Assembly (NCBI GenBank): GCA_964019055.1 | Contig: OZ025219.1 | Location: 2,062,666-2,126,665, forward strand | Direction of reading: 5' to 3' | DNA from: Anthopleura xanthogrammica | Taxonomy: Eukaryota > Cnidaria > Anthozoa > Actiniaria > Actiniidae | DNA: 64,000 nucleotides | Part shown: piece by piece, positions 1-11,504 of the stretch | Layout of the letters: each line of letters starts with the position of its first letter | Position numbering within the stretch: position 1 is the first letter of the stretch | Position numbers and translations under genes: made by a program | The notes under the pieces: model-generated | What the model was told of the DNA's origin: nothing | Seen by the model: only the letters and a program-made list of their open reading frames with translations | The model's database searches: none

Positions 1-506
1 CTTTGCGATGTACAATGACCTTAATCCTGGTAGACTATTTTACGATTTTCTTTTCATTTTACATTCTCCTACCTTCGTTCTTGTTAAGTACATAATGGGG
101 ATTATAAACATAAAGCACCAGATATTATGCTGGGAAGTACACTTCTACACGTATTATAAATTACAGATCATTTTAAAATTGTTTTATATCTTTCTACCTT
201 AATTTTTAAGTATGAAGAGTGTTGAAATTTAATGCTGCACTGGGCTTTTTAAAAGTGCTAAAACAAGAAGTTACAGACCTGAGAAAATCTTTACATAGGT
301 AAAAACTCCACAACAGACTTGTAAAAGTCTTACAGAGAAGGTGTTACAAATTCAGCAAATCTCTTCATAACAATTAATTTCTTATTTAGTGAGAAAACTT
401 TATTCAAAAGAAGAAATAATTTCACATTCTGTGGCTGCTAACTCTAAATTAGATTTCAAGCCAAAATTTTTATAGTGGAAATTGCACAACCTTGATTATA
501 ATTAGA
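1..506. other. gene-free AT-rich stretch
   Basis: No coding, RNA or repeat signal was recognised. Only short open frames without family resemblance are present. Confidence 0.5.
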
Positions 507-513
507 CTGTTAA

Positions 514-728
514 CAGTCCCTCTTTTCCCTCCACACTGACAGTCGAGTCAGTTTTTCCCTGCCTTTGGGCACAAAGGGAGTTGGGGCCAGGTTGAAGTGG
601 CACGCAGGGAAAAGCAGGGTTGTTATTTGTCCACTCCCCACATGCCGCTTTAATTTCACCCCCACTCCCTGCACATCCAATACAGGGAAAACAGGATGCG
701 ATTCAGTTTTGAGGGAAAAGAGGGACTG
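514..728. mobile_element. 215-bp MITE with TTAA target duplication
   Basis: The ends are inverted copies of each other (CAGTCCCTCTTTTCCCTC at 514-531, its complement at 711-728). Both are bordered by TTAA (510-513 and 729-732). There is no coding capacity. TTAA duplications are typical of piggyBac and Kolobok class DNA transposons; which family mobilised this copy cannot be told from the window. Confidence 0.75.
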
Positions 729-781
729 TTAACAGCGTACGTTACAGGTGAGTGCAATTTAAGAACTTTCAAACCAATATG

Positions 782-1514
782 TATAGGAAATCGCATGGTT
801 TCGAGTGCACTTTGGAATAAATTTGCACGAGCGGGTTTTCAAAGAGCTCAAAATTGCACGAGCCCGATATATAGGGCGAGTGCTATTTGAGCTTTTTGAA
901 AACCCGCGATAATAATATAGATGTAAAAATTTCTCACTTCTGATTGGTTTAAAGCAGTGCAGTTTCCCTGAAACACCAGTGCAAAAACGTGAAACACCAG
1001 TGCAAAAACCTGAAACACCGGTGCAAATTACATTTTCCGAAAACGGTCTTGAAACGAAATTTTTTTTGTTGATAACATTATCAAGCATCAAGACTATGCA
1101 TTTTCTGATCGCGAACGAACAAGTTTAAGCGGTGAAAACGGCTAAAAAGTTGGTGATTTTGTTTGTTTTTGAATAAATATTTTGTCGGTTTCAGTCGAAG
1201 AGCGCGTCTCACATCATTGAGCGCGCGCTCAATGAGCTCTTGAAAAACACACATTTGATCAACACTCTATGAATATTTATGAGCATGAATATTAATAAAC
1301 AAGGAATTTTGGTTCGAAATTTTTGCATCTATATTATTAACAAGTGAATCTGTTTCTTTTCCAATTTTCTCCTAAAAAATCTACTTTTAAAATGTATAAA
1401 AATATTGGTTGTAAAGATTTTACCATCAGAGATATGTTTTTATTATGCTTTAGGATTCTTAAGTGTACTGCTCACAACCAATCATAATTAGGTAATTTTA
1501 TTGAGTGTACTATA
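782..1514 (-). mobile_element. non-autonomous element related to the 59.8-61.2 kb insert
   Basis: It begins with TATAGGAAATCGCA and ends with GAGTGTACTATA, which match in reverse orientation the right and left ends of the larger insert at 59834-61230. An internal foldback (about 827-905, GCGGGTTTTCAAAGAGCTC and its complement) resembles the hairpin near the right end of that insert. No transposase is visible. Confidence 0.5.
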
Positions 1515-2189
1515 ATATAAGAAATTAGAAATAATATTAAAAAATCCCATACTGTAAATGAGCAATTGGCATTGAAGTCAAGCTACTCAGCTGAGAATCA
1601 CTGCAAAAATTCAGATAGGAGAGCAGTCAAGAAGGAACTAAAGCACTAATGAACATACAAACATTTTGGCTAATAGATGTTGCTTGTATAGCAGTTATTT
1701 TCTAAATTGCATTTTTAGAGTTATGTGGAATTAAAAAAGAGCAGTTGTTTGTTTAAAAAAGGCAGAACTTGTATTATTTATATATTTATTAATGTTTTCA
1801 ATTAATGTGAAAATTATATTGTCTATTATATTACTGCTTATGATTTGCTTGTTGATATTGTATATTTATGTAGGTTTTTTTTTAATCATACTGTGTGGGT
1901 TTTGTTTGTACACACATGTGCAGGGCTTGAAGTAACAGCCGAACAACAGACAGTCTGAACAGAATTGGAACTTAACCAGTTAACTCTTTGCCTTGCCAGC
2001 CATTTTGACCAGTAAGGTTGAGCGAGTAACGGGATATGACCTAGCTAATACAAGTTTGGCCGGTCATCATGACTGGCGACTGACTGGCCATTATTTCAAG
2101 CACTGATGTGCAATTACTGGTAGTCTTGCCCGAAGTAACATTTAATTTGGGGCTTTTACAAATGGCTGATCATAGAACTTCATGGTATT
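1515..2189. other. gene-free AT-rich stretch
   Basis: No supported gene or structured repeat was seen here. Confidence 0.45.
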
Positions 2190-2850
2190 AATTTTGCTTT
2201 CACACTTCATGTGAGTTTCAAACATGGTTAACCATGGTCTTTTATTTTATTGATGATTCTTTCAAACATGGTTAGCCATGGTCCAACATGGTATTGATGA
2301 TGCTTTCAATAAAGGTTAAAACTAGAGGGTGAGGGCTTTCATTGAAATTCAAGACCAATGCTGAGGGCGCAGCCCAAGGCCGAAGTCTTGAATTTCAATG
2401 AAAGCCCTAGCCTGTGAGTTTGAACCGATTTAAAAACCAATGACAGCGAAACTGAATTCAAAACTGGGGACAGGTCTTTAATTTAAAATTCCAAACCTTG
2501 CCCAGGTTTTGAATTCAGCCCTGCATTCCCCTGATGATAATCAAAGCCGCCCCCGGCTTTAAGAATGAAGGTCTTACCCTGGATCTCAAAACCTACATAA
2601 AACAATAGCATTGGGGTGTGGCTGGTTTTTAACACATGGTTAACCATGGTCAACCATGGTATTGATGTTGCTTTCCAACATGGTCAACCATGGTATTGAT
2701 GTTGCTTTCCAACATGGTTAACCATGGTCTTTTATTTTATTGATGAAGCTTTCAAACATGGTTAACCATGGTATTGATGTTGCTTTCAAACATGGTTGAC
2801 CATGGTCCACCATGGTATTGATGTTGCTTTCGAACATGGTTGACCATATA
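2190..2850. repeat. dispersed palindromic repeats around CATGGTTAACCATGG
   Basis: The near-palindrome CATGGTTAACCATGG or close variants recurs about nine times, often followed by TATTGATGTTGCTTTC. A 23-bp inverted repeat (2333-2408) interrupts the array. It looks like an irregular minisatellite. No protein is encoded. Confidence 0.7.
2333..2408. repeat. hairpin, 23-bp arms
   Basis: The left arm at 2333-2355 (GGGCTTTCATTGAAATTC...) is repeated in inverted orientation at 2385-2407 with a 29-bp loop. It is probably a foldback element lying inside the palindromic repeat field. Confidence 0.7.
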
Positions 2851-4234
2851 TATTCGTCACTTTCAAGATGGCGGGCGTTTGTTGACATTTTTCTCACTTT
2901 GAGCCTAGTTTTCTACTGTACATTGGGTTAGACTGACCTTAATATTTAGTGAGATGACCTTTCATTTTAATAACATTCTTCAGGCGATCAGGAATTGACT
3001 CGTATAGTTTTCTTATGTAGGCCAAGTCAATTTCCTCCCACACTCTCTGGATCTCAGCGAACAAATCTTGATGTGAAGCCAAAATTTTCAATTATATTTA
3101 AATCGGGAGACCGTGCTGGCCACTCCATGGAATTTATTCCGTTTTCTTCTTTATAATTTTTGACAACATGAGCTGTGTGAACTGTGGCATTGTCATCTGC
3201 GAACAGGTATTCGTCGCTGTCAAAATACCATACAATCACTGGCCATAAATTATTTTCAAGGATGTCAATATACTTATTAGAATTAATATTTCCTTCTACA
3301 GCAGTCAGAGTTCTAACACCATCGTAGCAAATACATCCCCAGATCATCAAACTTATCTTTCGTTTACATGAAGGGTAAATAAGATGGGGTCTGTAGTTCT
3401 CGTCGCTTTTTCTCCAAATATAGTAGCGGTTGTTTTTACCCAGAACAATCTGACTTTCATCGAAATACTGTATATCACTTTTCTCCAGTACTCGTTTACT
3501 TTTAGATTTTTCCTTTTCTTGGCACCCCTTGACTCTTTTCTTCCGATTACTTCTCGAACAACCACTTTCTTTCTTATCGCTCGCTTTGTATACCCTTCAG
3601 AATGTAAGGCCCTTTGCACAGTTTTCTTGCTAAAGGTCGTCGTTTTGGCTTCATTAAACTTCGATGTAATTTAATCGTTAAGTTGTCGAATTGTTTTTGT
3701 AAGACGAATTAAAGCAGTTTTATTCCTTTGTGTGAACTTCTTTTTGCGACCACTTCTCTTCATATTTTATCACAGACCCATTTTTTTCATACCTCTTTAG
3801 AACGCTCGTAATCATTGTTCTTGGAATGTTAACATTATTGATAGTTCAGCTTTGTTTGTAATGGTTTCTGACATAGTGACCATTAAATATGTCGCTTCGG
3901 TTGTCAATTCAGCACTTTTACGACCCATCACTGATAAACTTTTGGCTAAACTGTCCTACTTATTTTGTGCTTTTTTGTTGAATCAATTCGAATTCTTTAT
4001 GGCGGAGAAAGGACAAGAATTGAATAAAGACTTGAGCGCATTTATAAGTATTTCTGTCGACTTTTTTCTACTAGTTCTTTAGAGATTGTTGAATTGTTGT
4101 TTGTGTACATGAAACAAAGATTTTTCCCGCCTAAAATGAACAAATGCGCGCGTTTACATCCATTTTCCCGCTCTTTTAGACACAGACGACAAGATACAAT
4201 TCATTGCGTAGGTTTCGGAGTGACGAATATATAT
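2846..4234 (-). mobile_element. decayed Tc1/mariner element
   Basis: A broken Tc1-type transposase (2939-3763) lies between short inverted ends ATATATATTCGTCAC at 2846-2860 and its complement at 4220-4234, giving an element of about 1.39 kb. The ends are only about 15 bp, so the exact boundaries are tentative; TA is the expected target duplication of this superfamily. Confidence 0.65.
2939..3763 (-). pseudogene. Tc1-like DD34E transposase pseudogene
   Basis: This is the remnant of a cut-and-paste transposase that would bind the element ends and catalyse strand transfer. The catalytic triad is still readable: Asp in FDESQIVL, Asp in ADDNATVHTA, and Glu in SPDLNIIEN, with exactly 34 residues between the last two (DD34E). 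The N-terminal region (from ATG 3763, basic, RRSG-like start followed by a helix-turn-helix-like stretch ending KKTVQRALHSEGY) is interrupted by a TAA near 3670. Frame changes occur between the HTH part and the first Asp. One extra base near 3070 shifts the C-terminus, which continues in another frame as EIQRVWEEIDLAYIRKLYES and ends with a stop at 2939. Several independent lesions make it inactive. Confidence 0.85.
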
Positions 4235-4246
4235 GTCCCTCGACAA

Positions 4247-4309
4247 GATTTATTACAAAGTACGACAGATTTATTACAAAGTGCAACAGGTATTACAAAG
4301 TGCGACAGT
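4247..4309. repeat. tandem repeat of TATTACAAAGTGCGACAG units
   Basis: Three imperfect copies of an 18 to 21-bp unit lie directly downstream of the unidentified ORF at 4325-4870. It may mark the end of an element containing that ORF, but no matching array was found on the other side. Confidence 0.65.
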
Positions 4310-4324
4310 ACATTATCTAATACC

Positions 4325-4870
4325 TTAATCAATCGTTTTGAACAAACTTAGTAGCAGCTTGTGTTTCATGAAGAGGCTAATTCGTGGATCGTGGATCGGC
4401 TGGCAACAGACAGTAGGTGTGCCATCCGGGACACTGCACAATCGCGCCTCAACCTTGTTTCTGACCATGGTATAGCCCTGTTGGGAGCGGCAGTACTCAC
4501 CGAAAAGCTCGCCCCACTTGATGGCTTGGTCGAGCGTACCATTGACGAACATAGAGCACATGGGCTGCATCTTGTGGACACCCTCAGGCAGCAGAATGAT
4601 GATGGCTTTGCAGGAAAGCACTTTTGAGCTCTTCAAAACATACTTCTCGGTTTCGATATTGCCAGCTGAGGTGGCCGCATACTCGGTCCAGTTATCACAA
4701 AGCTCAAGGAAAGGTGTTGTGTCCTCGATGCTTTTAATGGTGACATGAATCTCGTAAGTTTGCTTCGTGTCGTGGCCGATCGAATCGAGTTTGGCAAGAC
4801 CGACAGGCAGCGGAGCATGATCTAGTGGATCCACCCTAAACTCTTGCTCTTGTTGTTGTAGGCTTTCCAT
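4325..4870 (-). CDS. unidentified intronless ORF, 181 codons
   Basis: The protein is not recognised. It starts MESLQQQEQEFRVDPLDHAP and ends SLFKTID. The chosen ATG (4870) is the first ATG in frame; upstream in-frame codons have no ATG. The predicted protein is soluble, with no signal peptide or membrane segment, and contains about eight cysteines. Base composition is clearly more GC-rich than the surrounding DNA, which favours real coding or a recent foreign or mobile origin. The tandem TATTACAAAGTG repeats sit 16 bp past the stop. It could be an exon, a retrocopy or a gene of an unrecognised mobile element; no function is assigned. Confidence 0.45.
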   Translation of the reverse strand: MESLQQQEQEFRVDPLDHAPLPVGLAKLDSIGHDTKQTYEIHVTIKSIEDTTPFLELCDNWTEYAATSAGNIETEKYVLKSSKVLSCKAIIILLPEGVHKMQPMCSMFVNGTLDQAIKWGELFGEYCRSQQGYTMVRNKVEARLCSVPDGTPTVCCQPIHDPRISLFMKHKLLLSLFKTID

Positions 4871-5489
4871 AATGATGACTAGCAAGTCTAAAACTATTAC
4901 AGTGTATAAACGATCTGTTGCTACCTTAGTTTAGAAGACCAAACAGGAGATAATTACAATGAGGTCTTCTTAGTTTCAAGGCTGATATACCTTGAATCTC
5001 TCACGGTTCCCGGGAAACGTAGCACGTTTTTATAAAACTACAAACGTTTCTTTAATCTGTATACGATTCCGGCAGAAACGTGTCTCGTTGTAGTGTCTCG
5101 TAAAAGTGCGTCGTCGTAAGTAAGCGAATCTTCGCTTTACAACTGTATGTCGTTTTCAATCAGCCGTTGTGTCGTGATTAGTGAAAACGAATGTAGTTTT
5201 CTACTCTCTTGGTCGTTATGGAAATTGTGACTATTTTTAATTATGCAAAGTGTTATGCTAATTCAGTCTTTTTTTCTTAATTTAGCAATTGCAAGAAGGT
5301 ACTTTTCTGATGCAAAGTGTAAAGTAGATTACGTCATTGTTTGTGTTTTTGTTTTGCTTTGATTTTATTTCAAAAATCGAATGTATTTTTCTTTTTGACA
5401 ATATTTGTTCTACATATAAGTGATCATCAGCATGATACTTTAACTATATGCTTTTACCCATAGGCCGGGCCTTAACTGTGCAAGCAATA
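4871..5489. other. gene-free stretch upstream of the unidentified ORF
   Basis: No coding or RNA gene was recognised. The stretch turns into the duplicated receptor flank near 5490. Confidence 0.4.
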
Positions 5490-6789
5490 GCAATGATAGC
5501 CCTTCTAACTCCTTCAACAAAGAATACCGTATTTCAGGGGGAAATCTTACTTTTTGTTTTACGGCGCATGGAAAGCGTTAAAGTGCCTTTAATTCTTCCT
5601 AAACCATCCCCCCCCCCCCCCCCACCTTCCCTTATCTTGCACTGAATCAAGGAAGCTATAAATCCAAACACAAAATTGTCAGCATTGATTCTACATGAAG
5701 TGAATAGTTGAATAGTAAAATATTTTTATATGATGTGCGTGATGCATCATGGTTTATACCTCCAATATGAAAATATTGATTTCGGGTTCATAGGCACTTT
5801 AAACATTTCTTAGCACAATATACTCATAAAAGTTTTCTTATCACTTATAAGAATCCTACAATTCAGTTACTTTTTCTTTTACGTAAAATGATCGTCTTTT
5901 ACATCATTATAGATTTCAAAAAATTACAAAGTATACTGTTCAAAACAAAGAAATTGTTATGTGGAGATGAGTCGAAATTTAAGAGCTATGATTGGTTGAA
6001 ATTATCACGTGATAAGTTACCATCCTACAATATCGGTAGCATTGTTCGAAATTGAACAATCATTCGCTCTACTCAAGAACATTTAGTAAATAAACCCCTT
6101 CGAAGCTTCGAGGGCAAATGTGATATTTTGAGGACCATTTCTCATCCAAGGACATTATCAGCCGATATTCCAGTGGGCCAGAAGGTTTATTTATTTTATA
6201 ACCCAACGACTTCACTGGAATGGATACAGCAAACTGCATTGACTCATCATCTCCAGAGCTCTCAAAAAATAATTCTCTCTCTCTTCTCCAGGCTGGATAT
6301 GAAAACACTTATTTTGGTTAATGAAGGCTGTTTGACATTGAATATTCTATTGTTTGACATTAGTTGTCGAATTCTTTGTTAGTTTTTAGTAGTTTATAAA
6401 AACAAATTATTTCGAAAACAAACCAAAAACTTCATTCACGAAACATGGATGCTTAACATTAAAGACATTTATAGCATACTTTGTTGATTTTTTCGTGTTT
6501 GCAGGCGTAGTTTTCTTAACTAGTCTTTGTATTTTACTCTCACTTGTTTGTAAAAACTCAGTTTCTTTGTTTTTCGTGTTTTTTCTTTTTGCTTTTCAGT
6601 TTTATACATTTTTCCCTTCTACTGAACGAATATCACTTCGGACGGGGGATATCGCCTAATACCCGTCCTGCACGTGACCCATTTGAACCAATGAGAGCGC
6701 GCGAAAATTCATCGTTGGGTTATAATTTTGCACATTTGTCTTCCTTCCAACCAAATCCAACGTGGATCATTCCCATCATCAAGGCTTTC
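5490..6789. repeat. duplicated downstream flank of receptor A, with empty transposon site
   Basis: This flank is shared with the downstream flank of gene C (29970-31284 plus 38813-39622) and in part with those of D and E. At 5978-5990 the sequence TTTAAGAGCTATG is uninterrupted, whereas in the C copy the same point carries the 7.5-kb TTAA element. It includes a C homopolymer at 5608-5623. A minus-strand AATAAA-type signal lies around 6185-6200, about 600 nt past the stop of gene A, and could be its polyadenylation site. Confidence 0.75.
6641..6712 (+). promoter_or_regulatory. conserved CACGTG + CCAAT + CGCGCGAAAA cluster after the receptor stop
   Basis: About 80 to 150 bp past the stop codon of gene A, the plus strand reads CACGTGACCC, then CCAATGAGAGCGCGCGAAAA. 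These are a consensus E-box, a CCAAT box and an E2F-like site. The same cluster follows genes C (39507-39545) and E (62457-62494). It could be an antisense or downstream promoter, or simply part of an old repeat; no transcript is evident. Confidence 0.25.
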
Positions 6790-9700
6790 TCAGCTCGCGA
6801 ATGGACAGTCTTCTCTGGCCTTTTCGTTTTTTCTTTGTTCTTTAACGCAGACACCAAGTTCATCTAGTGTAGAAGCCAGTAGTGGATGATTTCCTTTCTC
6901 GTAAATGGACTTTGCTCTCTCCAAGTATGTTTTGGCCTTTTTGAATTCCTTTTCTTTAACAAGCAACGCACCAAGGTTATGTAGCGTATCACCCAGTCCT
7001 GGATCAGTTTCATTGTCTCCTTTTTCGTAAATTGATAGTGCTCTCTCGTAGTATGTTTTGGCCTCGTCGCGTTGCCCTAGTTCATCAAGGCAGGCACCAA
7101 TGCCATTTACCACATTAGCCAGTCGTGGACCATTTTTATCGTCTCCTTTCTCGAGTATAGACAGTGCTCTCTCAAAGTATGCTTTGGCCTTTTCGTATTG
7201 TTTTTGTCTATGCAGACAGAGACCAAGTCTATATAGTGTATTAGCCAGTCGTGGATTATTTTCATGGTCTCCTTTCTCGCAAATGGACAGTGCTCTCTCA
7301 AAGTATGCTTTGGCCTTTTCGTATTGCTTTTGTCTTTCCAGACAGTCACCAAGGTTATTTAACGTATCAGCTAGTCCTTGATCACTTCCATTATTTCCTT
7401 TCTCGCGAATGGACAGCTCTTTTTCCAAGTATGCTTTGGCTTTTTCGTATTCCCTTAGTTTAATATGACAGACACCAAGGCTATTTAACGTATCAGCTAG
7501 TCCTTGATCACTTCCATTATTTCCTTTCTCGCGAATGGACAGCTCTTTTTCAAAGTATGCTTTGGCTTTTTCGTATTCCCTTAGTTTCTTATGGCAGACA
7601 CCAAGTTTACCTAGCGCAGTAGCCAGTTGTGGATCATTTTGCTCATTTCTATTTTCAATAATAGCAAGCGCTTTCTCATAGTAACCTTTTGCTTCTTCGT
7701 ATTGGCCTAGTTTAAATGAAGAAGATCCAACGTTTAGTAGCGTAATGACATTGTATGGATGATTTGCATGATATACACTTTCATCTATTTTGAGTGCTTT
7801 TTCATAGAATGTCATAGCTATTTGTTCTTTTTTTAAATTTGATAAACACAGTCCGAGGTTATGTACCGTATTTGATAGTTGTGGGCATTCATTGTCACGG
7901 AATGTTTGCTCGCACTCAAGTACTCTTTCACAATAAGAATTGGCTTTTTCGGATTCGCCCTGACTTTGATATAAAAAAACTAGGTTAATTAATATATCAG
8001 CCAAGAGGAGATCGTTTTTACCACAATTTTTTTCTTCGATCGAGAGGGCTCTCTGTGAATATGCTTCTGCCTTTCCGTGTTCACCAAGTTTCCTGAGGCA
8101 CCAACCTAAGTAATGTAACGTAATAGCAAGTTCCGGATGATCTCCTTTGTGCATCCTCTCTTCGATTACCAGTGCTGCCTCCAGATGTATTTGTGCTGTT
8201 TTGTAATCCCTTAGTTTCTTATATAAGTCACCCAGACGTTTGAGTGTAGTGACCAAGGCAACGCTTACATTACCACTACATGTCAGTTCTCCTTCAACAT
8301 GGCTTTGTTTATCTTTGTGTGATGTATTCATTGCTTGAATAGTTGAGTTTAAGTTTTCGACTTGAGTCATTTCTGGACCACTATTGTATGCACGTTGTTG
8401 GATTGCCAAACATAGTCCTAGGAAGATCTCAGATGTCTTGTAATAACCCTGTACAAGACAGATACTTCCTGCTTTGAATAAACAGTCAGCAGTAAGAGAT
8501 TCATCTGTCAGGTTGGAATGATCTAATAGATGCAGGCTAAGTTTTCTTGATATAACCACAAAATGTAGCGCGAACGATCGTGTGGCGATGATTTCTGCCT
8601 TCCTTACGTTGTAAGCGTTTTCCAAAGAATTAAGATCTGAAAACACTGACATCAGTTTCAAAATATCGGTTCCATCATTCTCGAACAATTTCTGCAGGAC
8701 ATGATAAACCACTTGATGTACACGAATAACATTAGAAATTTCTTCATCTTCAGATGAAATGACCAGCGAACTCAAAGTAATATTAGCAGCAACAAGGTCT
8801 TGGTCTTCATCAGGAGTGCAGTTTATTACATATTGCATAACATATTTCAGTGGTATTGGCTCATTAGCTATGACTGACAAGAACCGCAAAGCATGCATCA
8901 TGACCTTGTCTTCACTTGCCACCCTCTCCAGGGCGAGCCAGACAGCAGCTGTCATTGCTGATGGATAGGTCGGATTGGTCTTTTTGTATACCTGTTATGA
9001 CAGAAAAATCAATACATTTTTATAATGTTTTTCTAATGAAATAATTAAGACATAGATTATGTTGTATAACATACTTCTATAGCTTCTTAGTATAATAGCT
9101 TAGCCTTGGTGGAAGCTCCTCCTTAGATATTCATACCCCATCAGACCACACCTTGTAGTATTTTACCCTGTTTACTCAGCTACCCTTGATTTATTCACTA
9201 AACGTTTATGATAGGAAAGTACCTTATAACCTTGGCTATATATTTGCTATATTTTTATATATAAGTTTGGTTTCTAGCTATAATTAATCTTTGGATATTT
9301 ACTCATATACTCGCCACTAGAATATTGAACTTAGGAATCTATCCATTTGATTATCCAATCATAGCCTAGTGATTATACCATAGATAAACTACATTTGCAA
9401 CTGTCAAATGATTATCATTAATATAGTTATACTCCATGTAATCAGTTAGTTGGTTAGTACAGTTGAGCCAATAAAGATCCCGAGAACTCTACCGAGAGCA
9501 GTCGCTTAACATACCTCCTCAGTTGCCTCACGCTTTCCTTCTTGAAGTTTGAGCAAGTATTTCTCCCATTTGGTTTCAGATTGGTCTGTGCAGTTCAATA
9601 TTCTCTGCATGTAAACAGCTGCGCAAGCCAATGCAAGTGGTTGGAAATCAAGAGCATTGGCAATCTTAAGTAAAGTGTCCCGGTCACCCGGACAACCAGA

Positions 9701-10870
9701 TATTTGGGAAAGTAATGCAATGGCGTCTTCTTCTTTCATGCCTAACTTAAGAGATGAATAATGATATGTATAGGAGTCAAGTAGAATGGATTGACTGTCT
9801 TGAGTGGTGACGAGGATTTGACCATCACCACTTGTCTTTTCTCCTGCTTGAGGCAAGTGCTTTGAAACTACTTTAAGATCATTCACGTTGTCCACAATAA
9901 TCAGCCACCATGAATAAATCTGCACTTTGGGATTGATCAAACTTTTTATCTTTTGGATTTTCTCTTCCGGACTGAGGTTTTTTGATGTTGCAATTCTTGT
10001 AACAGAGTCTTCGTCACAGCTGAGTCTGGCAGCAAAATCCAAGTACGATTGCAGAAGCGTGTCGATGCTGGATGCGTTGAAGGTGAATACAAACTTAAGT
10101 TGGGCTGTTTCTTCGGGGATTTTGTTAAAATAGTTATTTCCAATCTGCCTGGCAATCTCACTCTTTCCACATCCGGGGTTACCAGACAGGTAGATGACCG
10201 TCGTCTCATTTTTCTTTGTGCTTCTCAACTTTTCCATTTCGTGGTTTATTATCGTGACTTCATCTACGCGATCAGTGGTATCATGTGAAGGTTTGGGTGG
10301 TAGGACACAAAAAGAATAAAATTTAGCATAGCGTTTCTTTTCAATATTCAGCTGCTGTCGAAGCTCGTCTGTCAGAAAGCTTTTCTGGGTTTTCATCTCA
10401 TCCACTTGCGTTGTATCCAGCCCCAATCCCTTAAATGCAGCCAAGATTTTCTGCATTGTATCTTCAAAATCCACGTCTGTTAGCCTTCCATTAGCAGTGT
10501 GGGCAAACACTTTATTGCGGATTTCTCTCAATTCGTCAACGTTTTTCTGTACAGCGGTATTTAGAAATGGACCAAGACAATCTGAGAAAAGAAGAGCATA
10601 AAAGAGACAAGTGCAGTCCCATTGATTAGTGTTACAGTTTGCCATGCTAGTAAGAAGTCTTGCATTACGTCTTTGATGTCTAGGTGATTCCATGTTGTAG
10701 AAGTCGGTTGCATTATGGGCTGTATCAAGCCACTGGCCGTGTGTAGCCTGGTAACGCGCGTTCCATTGTTGCTTGAAAACGGTTCGTAATCCCTCGGGTA
10801 CATCATTAGTGATGACTGAACTCAGACGGAAGTAGTTGAGCTGTTCGTCTGTGAATTTCTTTGTCGCCAT
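6790..10870 (-). CDS. receptor A: HEPN / NB-ARC (STAND) / TPR NLR-like protein, two coding exons
   Basis: Predicted cytosolic innate-immune-type sensor of 1185 aa. Coding exon 1 is 9515-10870 and exon 2 is 6790-8991, joined in phase 0 (donor GAG|GTATGT, acceptor ATAACAG|GTATAC). Residues 1-180 form a DZIP3/hRUL138-like HEPN domain with the motif RNKVFAH at 118-124 (R-x5-H, the HEPN ribonuclease signature). NB-ARC follows, with P-loop GNPGCGKS (230-237), Walker B LIIVDN (Asp 327), ILVTTQD near 352-358 and the GLPL-like FQPLALACA near 409. A winged-helix-like segment with VHQVVYHVLQKLF comes next. Twelve TPRs of about 42 residues end in EDCPFAS. The ATG sits directly after a splice acceptor, so the 5' UTR is spliced. 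TPRs 6 and 7 are almost identical to each other. No disabling change was seen, so it may be functional. The ligand is unknown; the RNase role is inferred from the family. Confidence 0.88.
8992..9514 (-). other. phase-0 intron of receptor A (523 bp)
   Basis: The minus strand reads GAG GAG|GTATGTTAAG at the 5' end and CTGTCATAACAG|GTATAC at the 3' end. Joining the exons preserves the frame from HEPN/NB-ARC into the TPR part. Gene C has no intron at the equivalent codon. Confidence 0.85.
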
Positions 10871-10890
10871 CTGAAATGTGCAAAGAATCC
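10871..10890 (-). promoter_or_regulatory. splice acceptor abutting the start codon of receptor A
   Basis: The minus strand reads TTTGCACATTTCAG|ATG. The same pyrimidine-rich stretch plus CAG directly precedes the ATG of genes B, C and D, showing that all share a 5' UTR intron and that this ATG is the true start. The non-coding first exon was not located. Confidence 0.65.
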
Positions 10891-10986
10891 ATATATTAAT
10901 AGCTTGATAAAGTTTGATTTATTAATTGCAATGAAAAAAATTACAGATTAAAGGACATTATGGATCCAATTCATAGTTAATAGGCG

Positions 10987-11148
10987 AATTCACAGTTTAA
11001 GAATCGTTATCAGTGCGCATGCGATTTTATCCCGAATTTCTCACCTTCTTTTGTTTAATTAAAAACAAAAGAAGGTTTAAACAAAAGAAGGTGATAAATT
11101 CGGGATAAAATCGCATGTGCACTGAAAACGATTCTTTAACTGTGAATT
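10987..11148. mobile_element. foldback MITE upstream of receptor A
   Basis: Two arms of about 70 bp are near-perfect inverted copies (AATTCACAGTTTAAGAATCG... and its complement) meeting at CTTCTTTTGTTT / AAACAAAAGAAG. The same element lies at the equivalent position upstream of gene D (54491-54640). It is absent from the B and C upstream flanks. Confidence 0.8.
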
Positions 11149-11504
11149 GGCATATTTAGTATGTACACGCATGTCTTTAGGGTGACGGCATTTTAAAAAC
11201 AAACTCAATTCTGAATTGAATCAATCTGGAAATAAAAAATAATGTCTCGAAGTCATTTTCGAAACATTTACGATTAAAAACAAGCGACTAACACTTCTTT
11301 CTACCAAAAACATTGCAAATCGTAAATCCAGCTTTTGATATATTTTCTTCCATGAAACCTAAATATATTATACATCGTAATAAAAGACGTTTTTCTCAAC
11401 ATTTTCTGAAATATATGAATTTTCAAAATTCATTCTTTTTATATTTGAAGCTTTTTCTTGGTTCATAAGAAAAATTGCAAAACTTCGACTCGCGAAGATA
11501 TACG

